A stretch of DNA of 30,660 nucleotides from an uncultured Fibrobacter sp. (GTDB taxonomy: Bacteria; Fibrobacterota; Fibrobacteria; Fibrobacterales; Fibrobacteraceae), in assembly GCA_934691725.1 (NCBI GenBank), contig CAKUTF010000034.1:1-30660 (forward strand). The letters are read 5' to 3'. This document shows positions 1 to 8,479 of this stretch, piece by piece (the first letter of the stretch is position 1; each line of letters starts with the position of its first letter). The translations under genes and the position numbers were made by a program. The notes under the pieces were generated by a model. It was not told the DNA's origin, ran no database searches, and saw nothing but the letters and a program-made list of their open reading frames with translations.

Positions 1-3000
1 CCCTGGAGGGCTCGGGCGCTCATGTCAATGATGGGAACGTTTCTCTTTTTTTCTTCCGGCATTTGACGGATGGCTTTTGTCGCTTCGAACCCGTCCATAA
101 TGGGCATCTGCAAGTCCATCAGGATCAGCGCGTAATCGTTCTTCTTGACCGCATCGACGGCTTCCTTGCCGTTGCTCGTCACGTCGACGTCTAGACCGAC
201 ACGATTCAGGAGCTCGATGGCTAGTTCCTGGTTCAGGGCGTTATCTTCGACAAGCAGAATGCTTGCCCGCTCGAAGCGATACTCCGGCCGGACCTTAGGC
301 TTGTGCGTCTTGCTGTCTTCGATGACGCGGAAGCCGAGGGCCTCTTCTAGAGTGTTTTTCAGATCCTTCAACAGGAATGGTTTTGGCAAAAAGCGTTTGA
401 AGCCCGCTTCGACGGCTTCTTTGAGAATTTCTTCGTCGTTTTGCTTAAAAATGGCGACAAGCGGCGGAACTTTTCCTTGAACCGAAAGCTTTTTGGCTAA
501 AACCGAAGCCGGCATTTCTTGGATATTCCAGGCGATCATCACGCAGTCGTATGATTTTTGAGCAAACTTTTCCTGGAATTCAGCCACACTTGCCGCCAGC
601 GAACCTTCTATTTCAAGCGCGTTGAAAAGTTTTCCCAGAATGTTCCGGGCTTCGGAATTTTCGTCTAGAGCAAGGACCGATTTTCCCTCGAGCGGAGACT
701 TTCCTTTATTCTGCGGGCGGTCGATAATGTCAAGTGTCACCGTAAAGTAAAACTCGCTGCCTTTTCCGGGTTCGCTTTTGACCTGAAGTTCTCCGCCCAT
801 CAAATCGACCAGGGAATGCGATATGGCGAGGCCTAGCCCGGTTCCTCCATACTTGCGTGTCATGGAGTCGTTTGCCTGGGTGAAGACGTGGAACAGCTTC
901 TTGGACTGTTCCGCAGTCATCCCTATTCCGGAATCGCAGACGCTCGTGTAAATCGTCGCCTTGGAATTTTCCAGGCTGACGAGTTTCATCTTCAAAATGA
1001 CCTGTCCGCGTTCCGTAAATTTTTCCGCATTGTTGATCAGGTTTGTCAAGATTTGGGTCAAGTGTAGCGGATCCCCAAAAACGCGTTCGGGAATATTCGA
1101 GTCTATATCCGCCAAAAGCTCGATAGGCTTGCCGGTGATCCGTACAACCGCGATGGAAAGCACGTTGGATATCGTTTCCCGGATAGCGAAAGGGATGTGT
1201 TCCAGTTCCTGCTTCTTTGCTTCAATCTTCGAATAGTCCAGGATGTTGTTGATAATGCCGAGGAGCGATTTCGCCGCATACGAAATCCGGTCGATATAAT
1301 GTTCCTGCCTCGGCGTGAGTTCCGTCGCAAGGGCCAGGTCGGACATTCCGATAATCGCGTTCATCGGCGTGCGGATTTCATGGCTCATGTTCGCAAGGAA
1401 CAGGCTTTTCGCCTTGGTAGCCTCCTTGGCTTCCCGTTCCGCCTCGACTATCGGCGTGATGTCAGTAATAAAGAAGAGATACCCCAGGCTGTTGGAATCC
1501 TTTGAACGTAAAATGCAGCCTTGGCCGTGGCACCAGAGTTGCGTGCCGTTTTGCAACGGCAGTTCAAAATTAGCCGACCAGATGTTGCCGTTTTCGAGAG
1601 ATTCGAGCGGCATGTCCAATATGCTTTGCGGAATGCCGGCAGCCGCGAGATCATCGTAAGATTTTCCGACAAGCGAATTCGCCTGGCATCCCAAAATTTT
1701 TTCTACGCATTTGGACACATAGATGATTTTCAAGTCGTTGTCGAAGATGAAAATCGTATTCTGGGAAGACGACATGATGGCGTCGAGGAATGAATCTTTG
1801 CGGACCGCAGCCGTTTCATCGGAAACAAGGAACAGGTAGCGGATTGAAGCGTCGTCTTCGATAAGCAAGTTGAAGGAAATGTTCCACCAGAGAATTTTTC
1901 CGTTTTTTTGCTGCAGGACGATTTGGTGTTGACCGATTTCGCTTGTCTGCGGCGGGGCGTTTCTCTGCGCATTGAGTACAAAGCTCTTGAATTCCGGATT
2001 CGGAATTATTTCCCAGAGGGATGTCCCGAGCAAACCGCGCCAATCCGAATTGCCGGTCACCTTGGCGATGCTTGTACTTGTACGCAGGACATTGAACTGG
2101 TTATCGGTAAGGATCAGTGAAAAATATTTACTGCCGAGCATTGCGTCAAAAATGGTGCTCGAACTTAGGCTGTCAGTCAAATCCTTGAAGACTAGCTTTC
2201 GGAAAAGAAGGCGGCTGCCGAAGAGCGAAACGATAATCAGGAAAAAGACGCATCCGCCCGCAAACAGGAGAAAATCCCTCGTCTTTTCGCTGAGGAGCGC
2301 CGCGGTCTTGCTCTGGGGAACGATGTGTACAAGATGCATCGGGAGCTTCGACAGCGGTATTGCCATTACCGAATAATCCGTACCGTTTTCCGAAAACCGG
2401 TAATAGGCCACCTTGGAACTCTTGAGCGAATCCGCATTGAAAAGCGTCCCCGTCGCAGCCAAAAGGGTCCTCGCGGAATCCAGCGTGATTTCCCCTAGAC
2501 TTGTCTGGTAAGGGAAATAGGTGTAGATGCTGTCCGTTTCGCTGTTCACGAGCATTGTCAATCCCCCGCTTTCCTTGGAGATTGAGGAAAGCAGACCGCG
2601 AAACTCGTTTACATCGATATCTTCTGCGACAATTCCCTGGATTTTGTCGCGACGCTTCCAGACCGGTGCCGAAATCGTCAAGACGCGTTTTCTTGCGCTA
2701 TAATTGTACGCCGGTCCGGAATAGGCTAGTCCCTTGTTTCTGCTCGGTTCCAGATACCAGGACTTGGTACGGAATTCAGGATGGCTCGGGTCTCGCTTAA
2801 AACCGCGCGAACTGGTAAAGGCTCCATCCGTCGTTCCGTAATAAATATCGACAATCTTCCGCTTATGGACTTCCGACGCAAGGGAGGAACGAATTCCCGC
2901 ATACGATTTATTCTGGACGGTTCTTCGCCAGCTTTCGAAATGCCCGACATAGAGGGAAAGCCTTTGCTCCACAGCGCTCGAGACCTGCAGCAACAATTTT

Positions 3001-3149
3001 CCTGATTCCGCTGACGCCGCTTCAAAGAGAAAAGAACGCATATACGCGGTAAAGGCAAAGAAGCAGATTACCATTGCGACAAGAGTCGAAACAGTATAAA
3101 CCCAGATAATCCTGGAGCCTAGTTCCCGCTTGGAGTCTTTATCCGTCAA
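1..3149 (-). CDS. Hybrid sensor histidine kinase with two receiver domains (3' end outside window)
   Basis: Membrane sensor kinase, at least 1049 residues, cut by the left edge. Order seen: TM1 at about 14-35, an extracytoplasmic dCache-like region to about 290, TM2 at about 293-312, two PAS-like domains (about 330-570), and a HisKA domain with phospho-acceptor His590 in NMSHEIRTPMN. The ATPase domain has an N box (NLINN, 703-707), DSGIG (739-743) and GTGLGLAI. Two receiver folds follow. The first (about 829-945) has Ala873 where the phospho-Asp belongs, so it is a pseudo-receiver. The second is intact, with Asp1012 in LILMDLQMP. The start is TTG, overlapping the TGA of the upstream HD-GYP gene; the only ATG choices lie inside TM1 or later and a stop lies just upstream. 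Translational coupling with the HD-GYP regulator suggests one pathway. The ligand is unknown. A further Hpt or output domain could lie beyond the edge. Confidence 0.9.
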   Translation of the reverse strand, partial: MTDKDSKRELGSRIIWVYTVSTLVAMVICFFAFTAYMRSFLFEAASAESGKLLLQVSSAVEQRLSLYVGHFESWRRTVQNKSYAGIRSSLASEVHKRKIVDIYYGTTDGAFTSSRGFKRDPSHPEFRTKSWYLEPSRNKGLAYSGPAYNYSARKRVLTISAPVWKRRDKIQGIVAEDIDVNEFRGLLSSISKESGGLTMLVNSETDSIYTYFPYQTSLGEITLDSARTLLAATGTLFNADSLKSSKVAYYRFSENGTDYSVMAIPLSKLPMHLVHIVPQSKTAALLSEKTRDFLLFAGGCVFFLIIVSLFGSRLLFRKLVFKDLTDSLSSSTIFDAMLGSKYFSLILTDNQFNVLRTSTSIAKVTGNSDWRGLLGTSLWEIIPNPEFKSFVLNAQRNAPPQTSEIGQHQIVLQQKNGKILWWNISFNLLIEDDASIRYLFLVSDETAAVRKDSFLDAIMSSSQNTIFIFDNDLKIIYVSKCVEKILGCQANSLVGKSYDDLAAAGIPQSILDMPLESLENGNIWSANFELPLQNGTQLWCHGQGCILRSKDSNSLGYLFFITDITPIVEAEREAKEATKAKSLFLANMSHEIRTPMNAIIGMSDLALATELTPRQEHYIDRISYAAKSLLGIINNILDYSKIEAKKQELEHIPFAIRETISNVLSIAVVRITGKPIELLADIDSNIPERVFGDPLHLTQILTNLINNAEKFTERGQVILKMKLVSLENSKATIYTSVCDSGIGMTAEQSKKLFHVFTQANDSMTRKYGGTGLGLAISHSLVDLMGGELQVKSEPGKGSEFYFTVTLDIIDRPQNKGKSPLEGKSVLALDENSEARNILGKLFNALEIEGSLAASVAEFQEKFAQKSYDCVMIAWNIQEMPASVLAKKLSVQGKVPPLVAIFKQNDEEILKEAVEAGFKRFLPKPFLLKDLKNTLEEALGFRVIEDSKTHKPKVRPEYRFERASILLVEDNALNQELAIELLNRVGLDVDVTSNGKEAVDAVKKNDYALILMDLQMPIMDGFEATKAIRQMPEEKKRNVPIIDMSARALQ

Positions 3150-4231
3150 TCCGCAAATCCCTTATAGATTTCGGGAAGCTCGTCCGAAAAAGTGTCAAAC
3201 GCCTTGATGACATCCGGGTCGAAATGCTTGCCAGCCGCTTCGTGGATGGTGGTTACAGCTTCGGCATGAGGGATTGCCGCCTTGTAAACCCTTTTGGATA
3301 TCAGCGCGTCATAGACGTCCGCAACGGCCATCAGTCGCGCTTCAAGCGGAATGGCTTCCCCGGAAAGTCCCTCCGGGTAGCCGGAGCCGTCCCACTTTTC
3401 ATGGTGGCTTTTCGCGATATTCGCCGCGATAACCACCATCGGATTGTCGCCTAGTTCATGCGTTGCCGAAAGAAGGACCTGGTAACCGAGTTCGGTATGT
3501 TTTTTCATCTTTTCGCGTTCTTCAAAGGTGAGTGGCCCTGGTTTTCTCAAGATGTCGTCCGGAATTCCGACCTTTCCGATATCGTGCAGCGGAGCCGCAA
3601 TCGCGTATTCCTCGATGGTTTCGTCGTCTGGAAAAAATTTCCTGTATTTTTCGTCCTGTCCCATCGCCTGGGCGAGTTTCCTCACGATAATCTGCGTTCT
3701 TCTCAAGTGCGCCCCGGTTTCGTTGTCCCTGAATTCCGCAAGCGCGCCAAGGCTTGTAAGCATCACCTGCAATGTCTTTTGCAAATCCTTCGTCTTTTCA
3801 GAAAGTTCCGAAGTGCGTTCATCGACCAGTTCGGAGAGATGGTCGCGCGTAAATTTCCTTTCTAGCTGGTTCCGTATCCGCAGCTTGAGCAGCTTCGTGT
3901 TGAACGGCTTTGCGATATAGTCATCCGCCCCGAGAGAAAGCCCTTTCATTTCGCTGTCGTTTTCCGCCTGCGCCGTGAGAAAAATGACCGGCGTATTTTT
4001 GCAACCCGGAATCTCCTTAAACTTCGAGAAGGTTTCGTAGCCGTCCATTTCGGGCATCATCACGTCGAGAAGAATCAAATCGAACGGTCTGCGCCGGACA
4101 AGTTCAAGAGCTCGCTTTCCGCTAAGCGCGACATGCACGCTGTAATTTTCCTGCGCGAGAGCCCCTTCGAGCACTTCGATATTCGGCTTTGTATCATCGA
4201 CGACGAGAATTTGGGGCTTTCTTTGTTCCAT
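3146..4231 (-). CDS. Response regulator with HD-GYP c-di-GMP phosphodiesterase domain (RpfG-like)
   Basis: A 361-residue cytoplasmic regulator. Residues 1-120 form a complete receiver: acidic pair Asp12-Asp13, phospho-acceptor Asp56 in LLDVMMPEMDG, Thr86 and Lys108 in AKPF. A coiled-coil linker (about 121-160) leads to an HD-GYP domain with ETGAH (171-175), the HD pair at 216-217 in HDIGKVGIPD, and HHEKWDGSGYP (276-286). Proteins of this family hydrolyse c-di-GMP; the activity here is inferred from the intact motifs. The reading frame is open further upstream to 4435, but that would run into the GH5 gene. ATG at 4231 begins just before the receiver fold and is preferred, although no strong ribosome site is visible. 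Its stop overlaps the TTG start of the hybrid kinase, its likely partner. A 74-base gap separates it from the GH5 gene, holding only a weak small hairpin near 4279-4291. Confidence 0.92.
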   Translation of the reverse strand: MEQRKPQILVVDDTKPNIEVLEGALAQENYSVHVALSGKRALELVRRRPFDLILLDVMMPEMDGYETFSKFKEIPGCKNTPVIFLTAQAENDSEMKGLSLGADDYIAKPFNTKLLKLRIRNQLERKFTRDHLSELVDERTSELSEKTKDLQKTLQVMLTSLGALAEFRDNETGAHLRRTQIIVRKLAQAMGQDEKYRKFFPDDETIEEYAIAAPLHDIGKVGIPDDILRKPGPLTFEEREKMKKHTELGYQVLLSATHELGDNPMVVIAANIAKSHHEKWDGSGYPEGLSGEAIPLEARLMAVADVYDALISKRVYKAAIPHAEAVTTIHEAAGKHFDPDVIKAFDTFSDELPEIYKGFAD

Positions 4232-4305
4232 ATGGGAATAATCTATTTTGTTTTTGGGGAAAACGGACAAATAAAACGTTCCAACATGGAATAAGCATTC
4301 GATAG

Positions 4306-5919
4306 CTACAGATCCTTGATGACCATGATTCCGCTGCGTTCGATTTTCGGGAAAGGCTTCATCCCTTCGCCCCCCTTCCCCTTGTCGAGAACTTCGAGAA
4401 GCTCTCCGTTTGCCGAATAGAGATGCAGCTCCCACGGTCCCGCAGGCGCATTGAAGTAGCCGGAGTTCTTCTGGACATTGCGCTGGAAACTTCTGTTCAG
4501 GCGATCAAGCACGCTTCGCGCCTGTACAAGCGACACATCGGAAAGCGTCCAGCCGATAGGGCTTCCGCCCATATCGAATACGAGAACCGCATTTTCGTCG
4601 GTAGGCTCCTTCATGGTAAATTTCCAGCTGAAATCCTGCCAGCTTGTCGAAAGATCCAGGAAGCGCCCGTTGGCGTAAGGGACGTAATCCTTGGTAGCCC
4701 GCTTGATATCGACATTGAGCGTTCTGGGCTTGTCCGCCTTGGCGCGCATACTGAAAATGTAGGTGATGCCGTTTCGAAGCGGGAGCGTCTGCCTGAACTG
4801 CAGGCTCCACGTTTCCTTGCCCGGTTTTACGATGGAAAAATGGATTTTTTCCTTTTGGATTTCCGTTTTCGCTTCGCCGCCCCAAAAATCGGGAACCCAG
4901 CCGGCAAGACCTTCCGAAAAATCGCTGTTGGAAACCAGATTCCGTCCGCGATCCGATGCGCCCGTGGAAAAATCCCCGTTCTGGATAAAGGACGGGATTA
5001 CGCTCGTGTTCTGGATGCCGAGCGGGCTATCGACGCAGACTTCGCGCCCCCAGTTCACCAGTGTATTGAACGAACCGTGGGTAGTCATGTCCATTTCCTG
5101 GCTGTCGAAATTTCCAGGTCCCCAGCTCCAGGCGAGCCAGCCGATATCGAGACGTTCCGCTTCCGCCATAATGAATCTGTACGGGATTTCGCGGGCGCCG
5201 CCGACTGCGACAGGAGCGAATTCGCCTATGATAAGCGGGATGTTCTTGGCGACGGATTCTTCGAGAATTCCGGTGATTCTTTCCTCGACAGTCGCGTAGC
5301 CCGTTTTCTTCGGATCGTGTTTTTCCGAGGGCCACCAAAGGTGCAGGTCGAACAGCAAATTGTGTTCGGGATCTTCGGCAAGGAGGCGCGGTCCCTGTTC
5401 CAGGATGTTTTTTGGATTCTGTCCCCAGTTATCCGCGTCAATGACCAGAGGGACCCGGATTCCCGCTGCGCGCATCCTTGTCACCGCGGCGGCATAGGCG
5501 TTGTAGAAATCGTCACCGGAGATTTCCTTGCCGCCGACCTCGTTTCCGATATTTACCAGAATGTACTCCTGGTGGTCGCGAATCATTTGCAGGGACTCGT
5601 CCTTGGTCCAAAAGTTTACCAGTTCGGGCAGCCGGTCCCAGCGTCCCGTCGCATCGTGCAGCTCGACAATCGGAATCATCGCGTTTTCGATGCTCTCATC
5701 GACAAGACGGTACAGGTCGGATATTCTCCCGTGCATGTTCCAGACAATCCGCACGCAGTTCGCCCCGGTCTTTGCGATTTCGGGGATGGACTTTCCTTCG
5801 CGATCTGTCCAGACAAACATGTGGTTTACTCCGCGAAGGACCACTTTTTCGTTGTCCTTGGTATAGAGAAAGCGTCCTTGGACAAAAAAGCCAGGCTTTG
5901 ATCCGTTTACAGATTCCAT
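4306..5919 (-). CDS. Glycoside hydrolase family 5 (mannanase-like, GH5_8 type) with CBM and sorting-like tail
   Basis: A 537-residue enzyme probably cleaving beta-1,4-mannan. The N-terminal part (GFFVQGRFLY, LRGVNH at 29-33, TGANCVRIVW at 51-60) is typical of GH5 subfamily 8. The acid/base is Glu127 in NIGNEVG and the nucleophile is Glu233 in IIGEFAP. A beta-sandwich carbohydrate-binding module of the CBM4/9 kind covers about 327-465 (NLVSNSDFSEGLAGW). The last 50 residues resemble a Por-type C-terminal sorting domain (WELHLYSANGELLEV, then SGIMVIKDL). The ATG at 5919 follows an AAAGG ribosome site. A longer start at 5973 is rejected because it would begin inside the terminator of the preceding gene. 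Oddly, no signal peptide is present: the catalytic domain starts within ten residues. Either the enzyme is cytoplasmic or the export signal has been lost. The exact substrate is inference. Confidence 0.88.
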   Translation of the reverse strand: MESVNGSKPGFFVQGRFLYTKDNEKVVLRGVNHMFVWTDREGKSIPEIAKTGANCVRIVWNMHGRISDLYRLVDESIENAMIPIVELHDATGRWDRLPELVNFWTKDESLQMIRDHQEYILVNIGNEVGGKEISGDDFYNAYAAAVTRMRAAGIRVPLVIDADNWGQNPKNILEQGPRLLAEDPEHNLLFDLHLWWPSEKHDPKKTGYATVEERITGILEESVAKNIPLIIGEFAPVAVGGAREIPYRFIMAEAERLDIGWLAWSWGPGNFDSQEMDMTTHGSFNTLVNWGREVCVDSPLGIQNTSVIPSFIQNGDFSTGASDRGRNLVSNSDFSEGLAGWVPDFWGGEAKTEIQKEKIHFSIVKPGKETWSLQFRQTLPLRNGITYIFSMRAKADKPRTLNVDIKRATKDYVPYANGRFLDLSTSWQDFSWKFTMKEPTDENAVLVFDMGGSPIGWTLSDVSLVQARSVLDRLNRSFQRNVQKNSGYFNAPAGPWELHLYSANGELLEVLDKGKGGEGMKPFPKIERSGIMVIKDL

Positions 5920-5959
5920 ATCGGCACCTTTCGATAAATCGTTTTTCGTTCCCTTCCAA

Positions 5960-6003
5960 AATAAGAAAAACAAAAGGCTCGGTAAATACCAACCGCGCCT
6001 TTT
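5960..6003 (-). terminator. Rho-independent terminator of the small lipoprotein gene
   Basis: Read on the minus strand, AAAAGGC and CGGT pair with ACCG and GCCTTTT (+ positions 5972-5983 with 5992-6003), with one mismatch and an 8-base loop. A T-rich run follows at lower coordinates. It lies 27 bases past the lipoprotein stop and separates that gene from the GH5 gene. Confidence 0.8.
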
Positions 6004-6029
6004 TCAAAAAAAATCCTATGTTTCGAGGC

Positions 6030-6473
6030 TTAATTCCGCGCCTGTGTGTTGAATGCGTATTTCGTCCGGTAGTAGCTAAGCATTTCGTCTGCGCTGTGGA
6101 AAGCGCCCTGGCGGATTGCGCGACGGATTTCCGGATCGGTCCGGACCATTTTGCGGAGCCGGGTATCGACATCGCGGAAAAAGAGATCGTTCGACGCCAG
6201 GTCAATCTGGTGCTGGCTGTAGTTCAAGTGGTAGCGGCGTTCAAGCATTTGGAAAAGCTCCGTCTGGCACTGGTTTTCCGGAGGGTTTTTCTTGAGAATC
6301 GGGCTATAGCACTGGGAAATGTAAGATTTCTTCAAATCGACGATCATGTGATCGATTTTGGGAATATTGCGGGAACTGTCTTCATGGGACGCGATTTCCG
6401 CCGAGGGAAGTGTCGAAGAGCAGGCCGAAACCAGAAAAAAGAGAGCGGTGGTGGCCAAAAAACGAACGAACAT
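6030..6473 (-). CDS. Small hypothetical lipoprotein
   Basis: A 147-residue protein whose family I do not recognise. It has a clear lipoprotein signal: a hydrophobic stretch (FLATTALFFLVSAC) ending in lipobox Cys18, so it should be lipid-anchored in the envelope. The mature part is charged and mostly helical by eye, with two further cysteines (Cys55, Cys69) that could form a disulfide. The ATG at 6473 is chosen because AGGAGA stands a few bases upstream and the signal peptide begins there; an in-frame start at 6521 would add a non-signal extension. It lies 84 bases downstream of the M23 peptidase gene on the same strand and has its own terminator, so it may be the last gene of that operon. Confidence 0.8.
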   Translation of the reverse strand: MFVRFLATTALFFLVSACSSTLPSAEIASHEDSSRNIPKIDHMIVDLKKSYISQCYSPILKKNPPENQCQTELFQMLERRYHLNYSQHQIDLASNDLFFRDVDTRLRKMVRTDPEIRRAIRQGAFHSADEMLSYYRTKYAFNTQARN

Positions 6474-6557
6474 AAAATCTCCTTTAAAAACACCGACCCA
6501 ATCCGAGTGCAAAATTACCAATTTTTGCCCGAAAAACGAGGCCTGATTTGTAACATT

Positions 6558-7928
6558 TCATTTACCGGAATAATACCAAGTGATCGGACTCACAACCCGG
6601 TAGCGCACATTGCCTAGGCGTTTGTCGCCTCGCCTATCGATAAGCCCGGTTACAATATGTACGTGCGGTCCTGTCGTATGCCCCGTCGTTCCGACTGTCG
6701 CCACGGGATCCCCCTGCATCACGTTCTGGCCGTCTAGATAAAGCAGCTGGTCGCAGTGCATAAAAAGGATGACCCGCTTTTCGCCGACGATTCCGATGAC
6801 CGTCCCGCCGCGTTCGTCCTTGAATGTCCACGCCTTTCCGCTAAATGGGGAAAGGATCCGCGCGCCCGAACGGCTTGCCACGTCCCATGCCGGATGCTTC
6901 CGGTTTTGCGCGGTCGCCTTCTCGCTGTAAAGTTCCGTTACATAGGATACCGAATCCCCGATAATCCGCGTAAAAAATTTCCACGCCGGAGCGATTGAAT
7001 CGTAGCCGGGATTTTTCAGTTTTTCCGGAATCGAAAAGCGAATGGCTGTCCCCTGGGGCGGAACGTGGAGACGCCCCTTCTCCCAGGAATTCTCGGGAAA
7101 ACCGTTTTTTTGGAGAGTTTCCTCGACATAATCCCGGAGCGTCCGTTCAGAAGTGACCAGAGAGATAAAGCGTCCGACAGCGTACCGGGCGATTCGCTCT
7201 AGCGGTTCCGCCCCGTCGAAAGTATAGTCGAAATAAGGCGCTTCCGAGTAGAAAGCCATCTCGGACTTGATGTTCCTGGAAAGGGCGGGACCGGAATCGA
7301 CATTCGACGGGATCAGGAAGGGTAGCGCGGCGACGAGCAAGCACAGGGGAAGGAAAAACTTGCGAAAGAACCGGGACCATCCGACGATGGCGTTTTCCCG
7401 GAGAATCTTCGCCCGGAGCAGTTCCAAAAAAAAACGAGCCGCGTTTTCGTTTTCTAGGGAAATCTTTTCGGCCGATGTCCAGCCCGGTAACCAGTTTTTC
7501 CCGATTGACCCGGAAAGCTTCGGAAATTTTTTCCGACTTGGCTTCGGAGCTATCCACCACCAAAATCCGGGGCGAAAAGGCGAGACTGCTTCGAGTTCCG
7601 AAAGGGTTTCGTTTTCTAGCGGTCGCCCGTCTTCGGAAAGCGCCAGGGCCATTCGCATCGAAGCGAGGACCGGAGCGAGCTTTCGGTCAAAGTCCCCGGA
7701 AAAGCGTACGAAGATATAGTGAAATTCGGCTTGCCGTTCTCTCAGCGCTTGCAGGAAAGCCTTGCCGTCTCCGCTGTTTCGGGAATATTCCACAAAAAGG
7801 AACGGCGCGTTCCCGCAAAGGGCGCGCGCAAAGTCTCCGAGGAAATTTTCGACATCGCAAGATTTCGAACAGACGATTCCCACAAGCGAGCCCTGGGAAA
7901 TCAAGGATTCGAGAACCTCGCGACGCAT
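6558..7928 (-). CDS. Membrane-anchored M23 metallopeptidase with degenerate MinD/ParA-like cytoplasmic domain
   Basis: A 456-residue protein in three parts. Residues 1-185 are cytoplasmic and run like a ParA/MinD fold: a first strand at 14-21 (SLVGIVCS) where a Walker A loop is expected but replaced by KSCDVE, a second strand PFLFVEYS, a third FHYIFVRFSGDFD. One TM helix lies at about 191-207. The periplasmic part ends in a peptidase M23 domain with zinc ligands His345 and Asp349 (HPAWD), His391 (FMHCD) and the His422/His424 pair (GPHVH), so it looks catalytically intact. M23 enzymes cut peptidoglycan cross-links or peptides. ATG at 7928 follows the previous gene by 18 bases, so the two are probably co-transcribed. 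The peptidase call is firm; the ATPase-like reading of the N-terminus is inference from the strand pattern. Fusion of such a domain to M23 is unusual. Confidence 0.85.
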   Translation of the reverse strand: MRREVLESLISQGSLVGIVCSKSCDVENFLGDFARALCGNAPFLFVEYSRNSGDGKAFLQALRERQAEFHYIFVRFSGDFDRKLAPVLASMRMALALSEDGRPLENETLSELEAVSPFRPGFWWWIAPKPSRKKFPKLSGSIGKNWLPGWTSAEKISLENENAARFFLELLRAKILRENAIVGWSRFFRKFFLPLCLLVAALPFLIPSNVDSGPALSRNIKSEMAFYSEAPYFDYTFDGAEPLERIARYAVGRFISLVTSERTLRDYVEETLQKNGFPENSWEKGRLHVPPQGTAIRFSIPEKLKNPGYDSIAPAWKFFTRIIGDSVSYVTELYSEKATAQNRKHPAWDVASRSGARILSPFSGKAWTFKDERGGTVIGIVGEKRVILFMHCDQLLYLDGQNVMQGDPVATVGTTGHTTGPHVHIVTGLIDRRGDKRLGNVRYRVVSPITWYYSGK

Positions 7929-7946
7929 TCCGGGAAAAAATCCGAA

Positions 7947-8462
7947 CTAGACGGCTGCAGCCTTTTTCGTAAACATCTTGCAGGCGCAACGCGGGTAAGT
8001 ATGCGTCTGGGGAGGTGCGGCGATAAACTTTTCGATAGCCGTGTAAAGCTCTTCCGACGAGGCGTTCGGGGCGATGACCACTTCCTGTCCGCGGAGCGAA
8101 CCGCGTCCCTTGAGCGGATCGAAGCGATGGCTGCGGCTGACCACGGCAAGCGGAATCGTTTCCAGAATCGGAAGAAGCCCGAAATAGCGGAACAGGCTGA
8201 AATTCTTTTGCCAGGTGAAACGTTCAACGAGAAGTCCAAACGTGTCCTCGGGAAAACCTTTCGCCTGCAAGAGGCTTTCGCCGGACATCGTCACCAGTTC
8301 GTGATTGGTCGGGAAATTGTTTACAAAAGAGGCGTTGTCCCCTTTCAAGTAGATTTCGTCGCAGAGAAAGACAAATTTCATAAAGAACCCGTTGTTGAAC
8401 AATTTTTGAGCAAGATAGTTAAAAAAATCCTTTTTGTCATCCGACGGCATTAGCTGAGCCAT
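7947..8462 (-). CDS. Hypothetical protein with receiver-like fold
   Basis: A 171-residue soluble protein that I cannot place in a named family. After a helical N-terminus there is an alternating strand/helix order resembling an atypical receiver: KFVFLCDE, HELVTMSG, DTFGLLVERF, PLAVVSRS, then GQEVVIAPNASSEELYTAIEKF, which mimics the usual end of a receiver. The canonical phospho-Asp and Lys are not evident. Two cysteines sit near the C-terminus (YPRCACKMF). The start is uncertain: ATG at 8462 is given; TTG at 8477 is the other option, and the frame stays open and protein-like for about 15 more codons before a TAA, without a good start codon or ribosome site. It precedes the M23 gene by 18 bases, suggesting a joint function. 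Confidence 0.7.
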   Translation of the reverse strand: MAQLMPSDDKKDFFNYLAQKLFNNGFFMKFVFLCDEIYLKGDNASFVNNFPTNHELVTMSGESLLQAKGFPEDTFGLLVERFTWQKNFSLFRYFGLLPILETIPLAVVSRSHRFDPLKGRGSLRGQEVVIAPNASSEELYTAIEKFIAAPPQTHTYPRCACKMFTKKAAAV

Positions 8463-8479
8463 TCCGATTAGGGACAAAA

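Noticed and set aside
1..3149. Many short frames on both strands in the sensor kinase region
   Set aside because: A single continuous minus-strand frame without a stop, open to the window edge, explains the whole stretch with kinase motifs in order.
4232..4435. Longer start for the HD-GYP protein
   Set aside because: The extra residues are low-complexity, precede the receiver fold and would overlap the GH5 gene.
4423..5901. A 492-codon plus-strand frame opposite the GH5 gene
   Set aside because: The minus frame encodes an unmistakable GH5 with both catalytic glutamates; the plus frame has no recognisable domain or start signal.
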